Shown: in pieces, positions 54,410 through 63,541 of the stretch
Numbering within the stretch: position 1 is the stretch's first letter
Layout of the letters: every line of letters starts with the position of its first letter
From: Polynucleobacter wuianus
GTDB lineage: Bacteria > Pseudomonadota > Gammaproteobacteria > Burkholderiales > Burkholderiaceae
Reading direction: 5' to 3'
Length of the DNA: 64,000 nt
NCBI RefSeq assembly: GCF_001659725.1
Contig: NZ_CP015922.1
Span: 1,240,001-1,304,000, forward strand
Notes under the pieces: model-generated
What the model was told of the DNA's origin: nothing
The model's input: the letters and a program-made list of their open reading frames with translations, nothing else
Databases searched by the model: none
Program-made: the position numbers and the translations under genes

Positions 54410-54675
54410 AGATTACTTATGACTGGGCAAAAAACGCGCAAAACATCCTCGAACGAAATCTTTCCTTTGACCGGGTGGTGGATTTTGATTTCGAGACAGC
54501 AAATTTCACGATCGACAAGAGAAAAGACTACGGAGAAATTCGTAGATGTGCGATTGGTTACCTTGGAAGCAGGCTGCATTCCCTGGTATTCACCGAAACG
54601 CCAAAAGGAATTCGGGTAATTAGCTTTAGGAAGGCAAATAAACGAGAACTAGCAATCTATGAACAGAAAAACTAA
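54406..54675 (+). CDS. brnT: BrnT-family ribonuclease toxin
   Basis: 89 aa RelE-like toxin that inhibits translation. Family features are YDWAKNAQNILERNLSFDRVVDFD at the N-terminus, the paired R46-R47 in GEIRRCAIGYLGSRLHSLVFTE, and IRVISFRKANKRELAIYE at the C-terminus. It is translated first and overlaps brnA by 17 bases. Its ATG sits inside the operator palindrome, so start-codon access may depend on RNA folding. Confidence 0.92.
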   Translation: MEITYDWAKNAQNILERNLSFDRVVDFDFETANFTIDKRKDYGEIRRCAIGYLGSRLHSLVFTETPKGIRVISFRKANKRELAIYEQKN

Positions 54676-54931
54676 AAACGATAAAGATGATTTTGAATGG
54701 ACCGAGACGGAACTGAAGGTGTCCAAAAAAATAAATTCGCTTCCAAAATCTCTACAATTAAAACTTGCAGCACGCAAAACTAGAGGTCCGCAAACAAGCC
54801 CCACTAAAGTCTCCACTACCATTCGTTTATCGAGTGATGTGATTGCATCCTTCAAGGCAACTGGATCTGGATGGCAAACGAAAATTGATCATGCACTCAA
54901 GCAATGGCTTGAAGAACATACACTGACGTGA
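54659..54931 (+). CDS. brnA: BrnA-family antitoxin
   Basis: 90 aa partner of BrnT. The C-terminal half is a ribbon-helix-helix DNA-binding domain (about 48-85): KVSTTIRLSSDVIASFKATGSGWQTKIDHALKQWL. The N-terminal half is charged and probably wraps the toxin. It ends 9 bases before the convergent NlpC/P60 gene. Confidence 0.9.
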   Translation: MNRKTKNDKDDFEWTETELKVSKKINSLPKSLQLKLAARKTRGPQTSPTKVSTTIRLSSDVIASFKATGSGWQTKIDHALKQWLEEHTLT

Positions 54932-54940
54932 CAAAATTTT

Positions 54941-55600
54941 CTAAAGACTGCGTGACTTACGCTTGAGGTTCTTCACCTCATTTAATAACTCTTGACGCTC
55001 AGCGTCATCTAAGTTGTCACTGCCATCAAGACGACGGGCGCCGTCAAAACGTTTATCCCAATAAAGACTACCAAGATCGTCAACGCGAACACTGGTACCT
55101 TTGGATGGCGAGTGAATAAATTTGTTATCACCAACATAAATACCCACATGCGAAAACGTTAAACGCATCGTGTTAAAGAATACGAGATCGCCTGGTTGTA
55201 ATTCATCGCGACCTATCGGCTTTCCAACACGACTCATTTGTGTAGACTTGCGTGGTAGCAAGAAACCCAATTTATCTTTAAAGACGTAGCCAACAAAACT
55301 GCTGCCGTCTAAACCAGACTGAGGCAATTCTGTATCCCAGCGATAACGCACACCGATCACTTCCATCGCGCGATTGATCAACTCTTCAGATTTTCCGGTA
55401 ACGGTATCAGCCAAACGATCAGATACTCGAGCGATATAAGCCCTACCAGCCTGGAACATACTTTCCTTGGGAACCACTGTATCTGACGTTGCTGCTGAAA
55501 CCTCAGGCGCAGTCGTATCCGCTGCTAAGGCAGTGAACGAAACCGCCAAACCTAAGGCAGAACCCAAGGTTTGAGAAAGTAGCGTTTTTTTCAGTGACAT
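54941..55600 (-). CDS. NlpC/P60 (C40) family protein lacking the catalytic cysteine
   Basis: 219 aa exported protein with a signal peptide (about 1-27). The NlpC/P60 fold spans about 72-185, with VIGVRYRWDTELPQSGLDG, FSHVGIYVGDNKFIHSP and ELQPGDLVFFNTMRLT. Active members have DCSGF at the start of the core helix. Here the sequence reads GLDGSSFVGYVF, with Gly99 where the nucleophile Cys should be, while His151 is kept. The codon is clearly GGC. A peptidoglycan-binding pseudoenzyme or regulator is likelier than an endopeptidase. TTG 55603 could also start it, but ATG 55600 is better. Confidence 0.85.
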   Translation of the reverse strand: MSLKKTLLSQTLGSALGLAVSFTALAADTTAPEVSAATSDTVVPKESMFQAGRAYIARVSDRLADTVTGKSEELINRAMEVIGVRYRWDTELPQSGLDGSSFVGYVFKDKLGFLLPRKSTQMSRVGKPIGRDELQPGDLVFFNTMRLTFSHVGIYVGDNKFIHSPSKGTSVRVDDLGSLYWDKRFDGARRLDGSDNLDDAERQELLNEVKNLKRKSRSL

Positions 55601-55748
55601 CAAGTCAGTTTAACAAAGAACCCTTATTTAACCAAGCTTTGACTCTATTCTTAAGCCTTTGTTTATAAACAATATTTTGCACCTTTTCAGAGTCATTATT
55701 GGGAAAATGCACCAAATTAGCCCCAAAAAGAGTGGTTTTGAACTAGAG

Positions 55749-57386
55749 CTAGGTAAGCTCAGCGGCCGCAAATAACTCTTTGGTATAGATCTGCTTAGGG
55801 TGTTTGATCAAGGTTTCGGTATCGCCGAACTCCACCACCCTACCCTCTTTGAGCACCATAACCTCATGCGACATGGCCCGAATCACGGCCAGGTCATGGC
55901 TAATTATCAGATAAGCCAGGTTGTACTTTTTCTGCAGCTCTGAGAGTAAAGCTAAGACTTGTTTCTGAATGGATACATCTAATGCTGAAGTCGGTTCATC
56001 CAAGACTAAGATCTGCGGACGCAAGATCAAGGCACGCGCAATCGCAATACGTTGACGCTGACCACCAGAGAACTCATGAGGGTAGCGAGTTAACGCCGAG
56101 CGATCTAAACCTACTTCCTTGAGCATATCCACTACGCGAGATTCACGTTCCGCTGGGGACAGTTTTGGATAATGCACATCTAATCCTTCGGCAATAATTT
56201 GCATCACGTTCATGCGTGGCGACAATGAACCAAAAGGATCTTGAAAAATCACCTGCAAACTTGAACGCATTGCGCGACGCTCAACTGGTTTTAACTTCTG
56301 CCAATCTTTACCCAAGACATCGACATCACCACTGACTTGGGCAGATGAGTCGCCCAACAGTCCGAGGACGGCCATACCTAAGGTGGTCTTACCTGAACCA
56401 GACTCTCCAATCACGCCAATGGTCTGACCCTGTTTTAGATTGAAGCTGACTTTTTTCAAAACTTTGTGAGAGGGCGCCTTTTTAAACCATGAAGTTGATT
56501 CGGAACTTGGGTAAGCGACGGATAACTCTTCTGTCTTTAAGAGCACTGGCGCTAAAGGCATGACCGGTGCAAGTTGACGCACAGGCTCGCTGTTAACTAA
56601 GGCACGCGTGTAAGGATCGCTTGGATGATCAAAGACTTGCTTTGTTGAGCCTGACTCCATGAGATTGCCTTGGTTCAAGACTGCAACTCGCTGCGCAAAG
56701 TGCTTGACTAAATTAAGGTCATGCGTAATGAGCAGGATGCCCATGCCGCCATCTGCCTTAGATTCTTCTTGTAACTCTTTGAGCAAATCCAGAATTTGCA
56801 AACGCAAACTGACATCCAATGCTGTTGTTGGTTCATCTGCAATCAAGAGGCGTGGCTTGCAAGCCAAAGCCATTGCAATCATCGCGCGCTGGCGTTGTCC
56901 ACCAGAGAGCTGGTGAGGATAAGAATGGAAGCGACGCTCAGGCTCAGGGATACCCGTCTTTTTAAGCAAATCAATGGCTGCATCTATGGAATCAGACTTT
57001 GAGATAAGGGGTTGATAGATCTGTACCGCCTCGATAATTTGATTGCCGATGGTAAATAGTGGGTTGAGCGCAGTCATCGGCTCCTGAAAAACCATGGCGA
57101 TCTCGCGCCCACGTATCTCACGAATATCTTCAATTGGCAAAGACAGTAAATCCACCGTCCCACTACCATCTTTTTTATTCCACAGAATCTTTCCAGAGAC
57201 TTTAGCGCCCTCAGGCTCTAGTCTTAAAGGAGCTAGTGCCGTTAAAGTTTTTCCTGAGCCAGATTCACCAACGAGAGCAACACGCTCGCCAATACCAATT
57301 TCTAAATCCAAATGATTCACTGCAAACTTCTCGCGGCGTCCCGAGCCAAAGGAAATTGACAAATCCTCGTAACGTAGCAAACTCAT
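55749..57386 (-). CDS. yejF: Peptide ABC importer ATPase with two nucleotide-binding domains (YejF type)
   Basis: 545 aa, two ABC domains in one chain. Walker A is at 40-47 and again near 326-333 (GESGSGKT in both), and the signatures LSGGQRQRAMIAMAL and FSGGQRQRIAIARAL precede the Walker B regions LLIADEPTTALDV and LVLDEPTSALDV. The double-domain form is typical of YejF in the microcin C/oligopeptide importer. It overlaps yejE by 4 bases and is last of yejABEF. Confidence 0.92.
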   Translation of the reverse strand: MSLLRYEDLSISFGSGRREKFAVNHLDLEIGIGERVALVGESGSGKTLTALAPLRLEPEGAKVSGKILWNKKDGSGTVDLLSLPIEDIREIRGREIAMVFQEPMTALNPLFTIGNQIIEAVQIYQPLISKSDSIDAAIDLLKKTGIPEPERRFHSYPHQLSGGQRQRAMIAMALACKPRLLIADEPTTALDVSLRLQILDLLKELQEESKADGGMGILLITHDLNLVKHFAQRVAVLNQGNLMESGSTKQVFDHPSDPYTRALVNSEPVRQLAPVMPLAPVLLKTEELSVAYPSSESTSWFKKAPSHKVLKKVSFNLKQGQTIGVIGESGSGKTTLGMAVLGLLGDSSAQVSGDVDVLGKDWQKLKPVERRAMRSSLQVIFQDPFGSLSPRMNVMQIIAEGLDVHYPKLSPAERESRVVDMLKEVGLDRSALTRYPHEFSGGQRQRIAIARALILRPQILVLDEPTSALDVSIQKQVLALLSELQKKYNLAYLIISHDLAVIRAMSHEVMVLKEGRVVEFGDTETLIKHPKQIYTKELFAAAELT

Positions 57387-58408
57387 GAGCGCCCTCCGCT
57401 CATGAGTCCTGCTTTACGCGAATCGTAGGCATCACGCAGCGCTTCACCCATGAAAGTGAGCAGCAGCAATGTCGCCACCAAGACCACAAAAGTCGATAGT
57501 GAGATCCACCATGCGTCTAAGTTACCCTTACCTTGCGAGAGCAACTCACCCAAGCTAGGCGTGCCGGGCGGCACTCCCAAGCCTAAGAAATCCAAGCTCG
57601 TAAGGGACAAAATGGCGGCACTCATACGAAATGGTAAAAAGGTAATCACAGGCGTCAAACTATTGGGCAGAATATGGCGCCACATGATTTGCACATTCGT
57701 CAGGCCCAATGCTCTGGCGGCGCGAACATACTCTAGGGCGCGGTTGCGAAAGAACTCAGCACGAACGTAATCAGATAAGCCCATCCAACCAAATGCTGCT
57801 AATAAGATAATTAATAGCGAAACGCTCGGATTAAAGATTGAGGCAAAGATGATCAAGAGATAAAGCTCTGGCATAGCGGACCATATCTCAATCAAACGTT
57901 GAGAGATCAAATCAAATTTGCCACCAAAAAATCCCATCAAGGATCCTGTGATGATGCCAACCGTTACCCCCACGATGGTTAATGCCAAACCAAACAATAT
58001 CGATAGGCGGAAGCCGTATATAAGTCGTGAGAGCACATCGCGACCTCGATCATCAGTACCTAGCCAGTTTTGCCAGGAAGGCGGCGCAGGATTGGGAACT
58101 TGTGAGAAGTAATTGAGCGTCTCGTAGCTATAGGTGATGGGTGGATAGATAGCCCAATTACCATTACTCGTAATGTTGCGACGAATATCTGGGTCCAAGA
58201 AATCCGTTGGCGTAGCAAAGTCTCCACCAAATACCGTTTCTGGTTGATTCTTGGCGATTGGGAAATAAAAATGGCTGTCATAACGCACAATCAATGGCTT
58301 GTCATTCGCAATGAATTCAGCACATAGAGAAAGACCAAAGAGAATTACGAAGATCCACAAGCTGGTATAGCCTCTGCGATTACTTCTGAAGCGCTGCCAA
58401 CGACTCAT
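57383..58408 (-). CDS. yejE: Peptide ABC importer permease (YejE type)
   Basis: 341 aa inner-membrane permease beginning MSRWQRFRSNRRGYTSLWIFV, with a first helix, a large periplasmic loop (about 35-130), and five C-terminal helices. The EAA loop is YVRAARALGLTNVQIMWRHILPN. A longer frame upstream is rejected because the start at 58408 overlaps yejB by 4 bases and matches homologues. Confidence 0.92.
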   Translation of the reverse strand: MSRWQRFRSNRRGYTSLWIFVILFGLSLCAEFIANDKPLIVRYDSHFYFPIAKNQPETVFGGDFATPTDFLDPDIRRNITSNGNWAIYPPITYSYETLNYFSQVPNPAPPSWQNWLGTDDRGRDVLSRLIYGFRLSILFGLALTIVGVTVGIITGSLMGFFGGKFDLISQRLIEIWSAMPELYLLIIFASIFNPSVSLLIILLAAFGWMGLSDYVRAEFFRNRALEYVRAARALGLTNVQIMWRHILPNSLTPVITFLPFRMSAAILSLTSLDFLGLGVPPGTPSLGELLSQGKGNLDAWWISLSTFVVLVATLLLLTFMGEALRDAYDSRKAGLMSGGRS

Positions 58409-59481
58409 GAACCACCTCCAGCACCAAACTGAATGCGAGGATCTACATAGACGTAGCAAAGATCAGAGATCAACTTCGTAAACAAGCCGATCAGGGTAAA
58501 TAGATACAAAGTGCCAAAGACCACTGGATAGTCACGGCGCATGACTGACTCGTAAGAAAGCAAACCAAGGCCATCAAGCGAGAACAAAGTTTCAATCAAG
58601 AGTGATCCAGTGAAGAAGGCACCAATGAAGGCTGCTGGGAAGCCCGTTACCAGCGGCAACATCGCATTACGAAAGACGTGCTTCCAAAGTACTTGCTGTT
58701 CAGTCAGGCCTTTTGCTCTTGCGGTCAATACATACTGCTTGCGAATCTCTTCCAAGAAAGAGTTCTTGGTCAACATAGTGACTACTGCAAAGCTACCCAA
58801 GACGGATGCCGAAATTGGCAATACCAAGTGCCACAAGTAGTCCATCACCTTACCTATCAAACTCAGCTCGCTCCAGTTATCAGAGGTCAATCCTCGTAAG
58901 GGGAAGAGCTGCAGAAAGCTACCTCCACCAAAGATCACCAACAAGAGCACACCCAATACAAATCCTGGAATAGCATAGCCCACCAAAATCATGGTGCTTG
59001 TCACCGCATCAAAGCGTGAGCCATCGCGTACTGCTTTAGCAATTCCCAGTGGAATCGATACTAAATAGGTAATAAAAAATGTCCACAAGCCAATACTGAT
59101 CGACACAGGCAGTTTTGAAACCACTAAGCGCCAAACACTTTCATGCTGGTAGTAGCTCTCACCCAGATCAAATCTCGCAAAGCGGCCCAACATCATAAAA
59201 TAACGTTCTAGTGGTGGCTTATCAAATCCATACAAAGCCTTCACTTCCTCTAAGCGCTGTGCATCAATACCTTGGCGTCCACGATAAGTTGCTCCAGCAC
59301 CAGAAGACTCTGTGCCACCAACCGCTGCATCGCCCTTACCCTTGAGCTCCAATACCATTTGCTCGACAGGGCCGCCTGGCACAAATTGCACTACCGCAAA
59401 GGTCAAAGTCAAGACGCCCAACAAGGTTGGAATCATCAGCAATAAACGTTTGAAAATGTAGGTGCGCATTTGTCCTTGCAT
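58405..59481 (-). CDS. yejB: Peptide ABC importer permease (YejB type)
   Basis: 358 aa permease. MRTYIFKRLLLMIPTLLGVLTL begins the first helix; the EAA loop is QYVLTARAKGLTEQQVLWKHVFRN. ATG 59481 overlaps the yejA stop by one base (TAATG); ATG 59469 is a second option. A Gly/Ala-rich insertion (about residues 60-80) in the periplasmic loop is larger than in E. coli YejB. Confidence 0.91.
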   Translation of the reverse strand: MQGQMRTYIFKRLLLMIPTLLGVLTLTFAVVQFVPGGPVEQMVLELKGKGDAAVGGTESSGAGATYRGRQGIDAQRLEEVKALYGFDKPPLERYFMMLGRFARFDLGESYYQHESVWRLVVSKLPVSISIGLWTFFITYLVSIPLGIAKAVRDGSRFDAVTSTMILVGYAIPGFVLGVLLLVIFGGGSFLQLFPLRGLTSDNWSELSLIGKVMDYLWHLVLPISASVLGSFAVVTMLTKNSFLEEIRKQYVLTARAKGLTEQQVLWKHVFRNAMLPLVTGFPAAFIGAFFTGSLLIETLFSLDGLGLLSYESVMRRDYPVVFGTLYLFTLIGLFTKLISDLCYVYVDPRIQFGAGGGS

Positions 59482-61349
59482 TATTTTGCTTCCTCTTTCC
59501 ACCAGTTTTGCATAATCCATGGCTCAGCCTGGTAATACAGCGGCGGCTCTGGGTAGCGCATTTCTTTCTGGAAGGCTACGCGGTGGGTTGGGTTGTACCA
59601 CTGCGGTATTACGTAATAGCTATTCCACAGTACACGATCGAGTGCTCTACAAGCAGCACGCAACTCTTCACGATTTTGCGCCTTTGTAATCTCTTCAATT
59701 AAAGCGTCGACCACGGGTGATTGAATGCCAATAATGTTGTCTGATCCTTTTGCTTTGGCTGCTTGACTGCCAAAGCGATCCCAAAGTTCATTGCCTGGAT
59801 TTTGTGAGTCAGGAAAGCGCGTGGTGGTCATATCAAAATCATATTCATCCATGCGTTTTTGATACAGGGCAAAGTCGCTCGTTCGTATGTCAAGCTGTAT
59901 ACCCAACTTTTCTAAGTTACGACCGTATGCAGAAAGGACTCTTAAGAAAAATCCGCCGTTCTCGACCATCTCAATCCGAAACGGCTCCCCCTTTTCATTT
60001 CGCAGGGCACCATCGCGATATTGCCAGCCCGCATGCATCAGTAATTCACGCGCTTGACGCAGATTTTGACGCAGACTGCCTGGGGACCTCGTTGAAGGTG
60101 GCGCAGGCATTGGACCAAAGACAGCGTCAGGCACCCACTGTGGGTATTTAGCCTTTAGCGGTCTGAGTAACTTCAATTCGGCTTCAGTTGGTTTGCGAGG
60201 ACCATCAAAGTTCGCACTTAAATCACTATTAGTAAAATAACTATTAATGCGGCCATACTGATCAAAAAATATTTGACGATTGAGCCATTCAAAGTCCAAA
60301 GCCAAACCTAATGCTTGACGAACACGTGGATCTTGCAAAGCAGGCTTGCGCACATTCATGGCAAAACCCTGCATACCAGCGCCGTTGTGATTGATAAAGG
60401 CTTTCTTTAAGAGCGTGCCGTTATCAAATTTAGAGCCTACGTATCCTTTAGCCCAAATCTTGGCGCGGTACTCTACTAAAGCATCAAACTCACCCGCCTT
60501 AAATGCCTCAAGTCTCACGGCATCATCGCTGTAGAGTTTGTATAAGACACGATCAAAGTTATAAAAACCCACGCGAACATTTAATGGTTTGCTTAATTGA
60601 TCAGCCCAATACTGTGGATTGCGCTTATAGGCAATAGACTTGCCAGCCTTGAAGGACTCAATCAGATAAGGTCCACTACCAATCGGAGTTTCAAAGGCAA
60701 TCTTATCAAAAGCAATCATCGTGCCATCAGGACGCTTACCCCAGTTACGAGAAAAAATGGGGAGCGTTCCGACCATGATCGGCAATTCGGTATTGTTATT
60801 CGCAAAATCAAAGCGCACGACTCGATCAGAAAGCACGACCGCTTGTTTCACATCAGCAAAAGTCGTTTTATAACGAGGATGTGCAAGACCGCTCATCAAA
60901 GTATCAAAGCTATGTTTAACATCTGCCGCTAATACTGGAGAGCCATCAGAAAATTTAGCTTCAGGTCGAATGTGAAACGTAACAGACTTACGATCTTTTG
61001 CTATATCAATATCGTCAGCAAGTAATCCATAAATACTAGATACCTCATCTGCACTCCCTTCGGCGAGAGATTCAAACATCAAATCAATTCCGGGAGCCGT
61101 AACGCCGCGCAAGGTATAAGGATTGAACTTATCAAAACTGGTTCTTTGCCCTGGGTTTGGTAAGGTCAAAGTTCCGCCTCTGGGAGCATTGGGATTGACG
61201 TAGTCAAAATGGGCAAAACCATCGGCGTACTTTGGCTTACCGTACTGGGCAATCCCTTGAGCTGCTTGCGCAATATTGCTGCCAAGCCCCACTAGCATGG
61301 CTAGCAGTAAGAAATGGGCAGTTTGGCGAAAAAGGGTTTGAGCTGGCAT
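59481..61349 (-). CDS. yejA: Extracellular solute-binding protein of a peptide ABC importer (YejA type)
   Basis: 622 aa with a signal peptide (about 1-29, ending NIAQAA) and the SBP_bac_5 fold: GIAQYGKPKYADGFAHFDYVNPNAPRGGTL, KFSDGSPVLAADVKHSFDTLM and IGSGPYLIESFKAGKSIAY. Length and order fit YejA, which delivers peptides and the antibiotic microcin C to YejBEF. It heads the yejABEF operon, divergent from fabI. A TTG at 61373 would extend it by 8 residues and is less likely than ATG 61349. Confidence 0.92.
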   Translation of the reverse strand: MPAQTLFRQTAHFLLLAMLVGLGSNIAQAAQGIAQYGKPKYADGFAHFDYVNPNAPRGGTLTLPNPGQRTSFDKFNPYTLRGVTAPGIDLMFESLAEGSADEVSSIYGLLADDIDIAKDRKSVTFHIRPEAKFSDGSPVLAADVKHSFDTLMSGLAHPRYKTTFADVKQAVVLSDRVVRFDFANNNTELPIMVGTLPIFSRNWGKRPDGTMIAFDKIAFETPIGSGPYLIESFKAGKSIAYKRNPQYWADQLSKPLNVRVGFYNFDRVLYKLYSDDAVRLEAFKAGEFDALVEYRAKIWAKGYVGSKFDNGTLLKKAFINHNGAGMQGFAMNVRKPALQDPRVRQALGLALDFEWLNRQIFFDQYGRINSYFTNSDLSANFDGPRKPTEAELKLLRPLKAKYPQWVPDAVFGPMPAPPSTRSPGSLRQNLRQARELLMHAGWQYRDGALRNEKGEPFRIEMVENGGFFLRVLSAYGRNLEKLGIQLDIRTSDFALYQKRMDEYDFDMTTTRFPDSQNPGNELWDRFGSQAAKAKGSDNIIGIQSPVVDALIEEITKAQNREELRAACRALDRVLWNSYYVIPQWYNPTHRVAFQKEMRYPEPPLYYQAEPWIMQNWWKEEAK

Positions 61350-61399
61350 ATATGCAACAATTGTAGATAGCAAATCATATTTGAAGCAAAGGACACAAC

Positions 61400-62185
61400 A
61401 TGGGCTTTCTCTCCGGCAAAAAAATCCTCATTACCGGCCTCCTCTCCAACCGCTCCATTGCCTATGGCATTGCCAAAGCCTGCCACCGTGAAGGCGCTGA
61501 ACTTGCCTTTACCTACGTCGGCGAGCGCTTTAAGGATCGTATCGTTGATTTTGCAAAAGAATTCAATACCGAACTCATTTTTGACTGTGATGTTGGTAGC
61601 GACGAGCAGATTTCTGCCCTCTTTAAAGACTTAGCTAAATCCTGGCCTCAGTTTGACGGTTTTGTACACGCAATTGGCTTTGCCCCACGCGAAGCGATTG
61701 CTGGTGACTTTTTAGAAGGCCTCTCACGCGAAGGCTTCAAGATTGCACATGACATTTCTGCATATAGCTTCCCTGCAATGGCTAAAGAAGCATTACCTAT
61801 GTTACGTGATAAATCTTCATTACTCACATTGACCTACTTAGGCTCGATGAAGAATGTTCCCAACTACAACACTATGGGTTTAGCTAAAGCATCACTTGAA
61901 GCATCTGTGCGCTACCTCGCTGGCTCCGTTGGTCCTAAGGGCATTCGTGCGAACGGCATCTCTGCAGGTCCAATTAAAACCTTGGCAGCTTCTGGCATCA
62001 AAGGTTTTGGCAAGATTTTGGAAGCAGTTGAGCAAACTGCGCCACTACGACGCAATGTCACAATTGATGATGTTGGCAACACTGCAGCATTCTTATTGTC
62101 AGATTTAGCAAACGGTATCACCGCAGAAATCATCTACGTCGATAACGGCTTTAGCCAAGTCGTTGGTGGTATGGAAGACGCTTGA
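61400..62185 (+). CDS. fabI: Enoyl-[acyl-carrier-protein] reductase (NADH)
   Basis: Last reductive step of fatty-acid elongation; the target of triclosan-type inhibitors. The 261 aa have the NADH-binding start GKKILITGLLSNRSIAYGIA and the active-site Y146, Y156 and K163 at the same residue numbers as E. coli FabI. GISAGPIKTLAASGI forms the flexible loop. An AAAGGA ribosome site precedes the ATG. It overlaps chrA by 4 bases. Confidence 0.96.
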   Translation: MGFLSGKKILITGLLSNRSIAYGIAKACHREGAELAFTYVGERFKDRIVDFAKEFNTELIFDCDVGSDEQISALFKDLAKSWPQFDGFVHAIGFAPREAIAGDFLEGLSREGFKIAHDISAYSFPAMAKEALPMLRDKSSLLTLTYLGSMKNVPNYNTMGLAKASLEASVRYLAGSVGPKGIRANGISAGPIKTLAASGIKGFGKILEAVEQTAPLRRNVTIDDVGNTAAFLLSDLANGITAEIIYVDNGFSQVVGGMEDA

Positions 62186-63519
62186 GCAAACCGCAATCAA
62201 TCAGCCTGCGTGAGGCCCTCAAATTTTGGATAAAGCTCGGATTTATCAGCTTTGGAGGCCCCGCAGGACAGATCGCTGTTCTGCATCAAGAGTTAGTCGA
62301 GAAGCGTCGCTGGATTTCAGAGCGGCGCTTTTTACATGCGCTCAACTATTGCATGGTGTTACCGGGGCCTGAAGCCCAGCAACTCGTTACTTATATCGGT
62401 TGGCTTATGCATCGCAGTTGGGGTGGCATTCTGGCTGGCACGCTTTTTGTTCTTCCTTCTTTATTTATTTTAATTGGTCTGTCATGGGTGTATCTCACGT
62501 ATGGACAAGTGCCGTGGATTGCTGCGATTTTCTTTGGTATTAAACCGGCAGTCACTGCGATCGTTATTCATGCTGCCTTTCGGATTGGTAAACGCACGCT
62601 TCATAATCAAGCACTCAAGGCGATTGCAATTGGATCGTTCTTAGCCGTTTTTATTTTGAACTTATCGTTTCCCATTATTGTCTTGATCGCTGCTGCTGTT
62701 GGATGTTGGGGTGGCAAGCGTTATCCAGAATATTTTCAACAGAATAGTCATGCAAACAAAGAAGCCAAAAGCTATGGTAGTGCCATCATTGATGACGATA
62801 CCCCCACTCCAGCTCACGCCCAATTTAGCTATCAAAGCACAGCTCTGCATAGTACTGTTGCCTTTGCTTGTTGGCTATTACCCATAGCAGCTCTGATTGC
62901 TTATTTTGGCTGGAAAACACTTTATCCAACCATTGCCTGGTTCTTTACTAAAGCCGCCTTCCTCACCTTTGGTGGTGCGTATGCAGTATTGCCTTATGTT
63001 TATCAAGGTGCAGTAGATCAATTTCATTGGTTAAGCGCTAATCAAATGATTGATGGTTTGGCACTCGGTGAAACGACTCCAGGACCACTCATCATGGTGG
63101 TCGCTTTTGTTGGCTATCTCGCAGGTCATATCCAACATCTGATTGGTTATAGCAACCCATTTTGGTTTGGTGCTCTCGGAGCAGTTGTGGCTACCTGGTT
63201 TACTTTCTTGCCATCATTCTTCTTCATCTTGGTTGGCGGCCCCCTAGTTGAGTCGACCCACGGCAAAATTGGCTATACCGCACCACTCACTGCAATTACT
63301 GCAGCAATCGTTGGCGTGATCGTCAATCTAGGTCTATTTTTTGCGTATCACGTGTTTTTACCTCATGGATTAGGCGGCTCGATTTCCTGGATTTCAATGG
63401 CGATTTGTGGATTAGCAGGCATAGCATTGTTTAAATTCCATAAAGGGGTGATGAGCGTCATTGGCGGCTCTGCTTTGGCAGGGCTGTTGACCTACTTTTC
63501 GTCAGTTTTGATCGGCTAA
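62182..63519 (+). CDS. chrA: ChrA-family chromate transporter, two CHR domains
   Basis: 445 aa inner-membrane protein with two homologous CHR halves (about 8-180 and 225-430): KLGFISFGGPAGQIAVLHQELVEKRRW in the first and FLTFGGAYAVLPYVYQGAVDQFHWL in the second. The double-domain (long-chain) form exports chromate in Pseudomonas and Cupriavidus. The start is TTG 62182, overlapping the fabI stop (TTGA), so translation is coupled to fabI. No ChrB or other chromate genes are adjacent. Confidence 0.9.
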   Translation: MSKPQSISLREALKFWIKLGFISFGGPAGQIAVLHQELVEKRRWISERRFLHALNYCMVLPGPEAQQLVTYIGWLMHRSWGGILAGTLFVLPSLFILIGLSWVYLTYGQVPWIAAIFFGIKPAVTAIVIHAAFRIGKRTLHNQALKAIAIGSFLAVFILNLSFPIIVLIAAAVGCWGGKRYPEYFQQNSHANKEAKSYGSAIIDDDTPTPAHAQFSYQSTALHSTVAFACWLLPIAALIAYFGWKTLYPTIAWFFTKAAFLTFGGAYAVLPYVYQGAVDQFHWLSANQMIDGLALGETTPGPLIMVVAFVGYLAGHIQHLIGYSNPFWFGALGAVVATWFTFLPSFFFILVGGPLVESTHGKIGYTAPLTAITAAIVGVIVNLGLFFAYHVFLPHGLGGSISWISMAICGLAGIALFKFHKGVMSVIGGSALAGLLTYFSSVLIG

Positions 63520-63541
63520 GATTTCCCCCAAGATTGGCATA

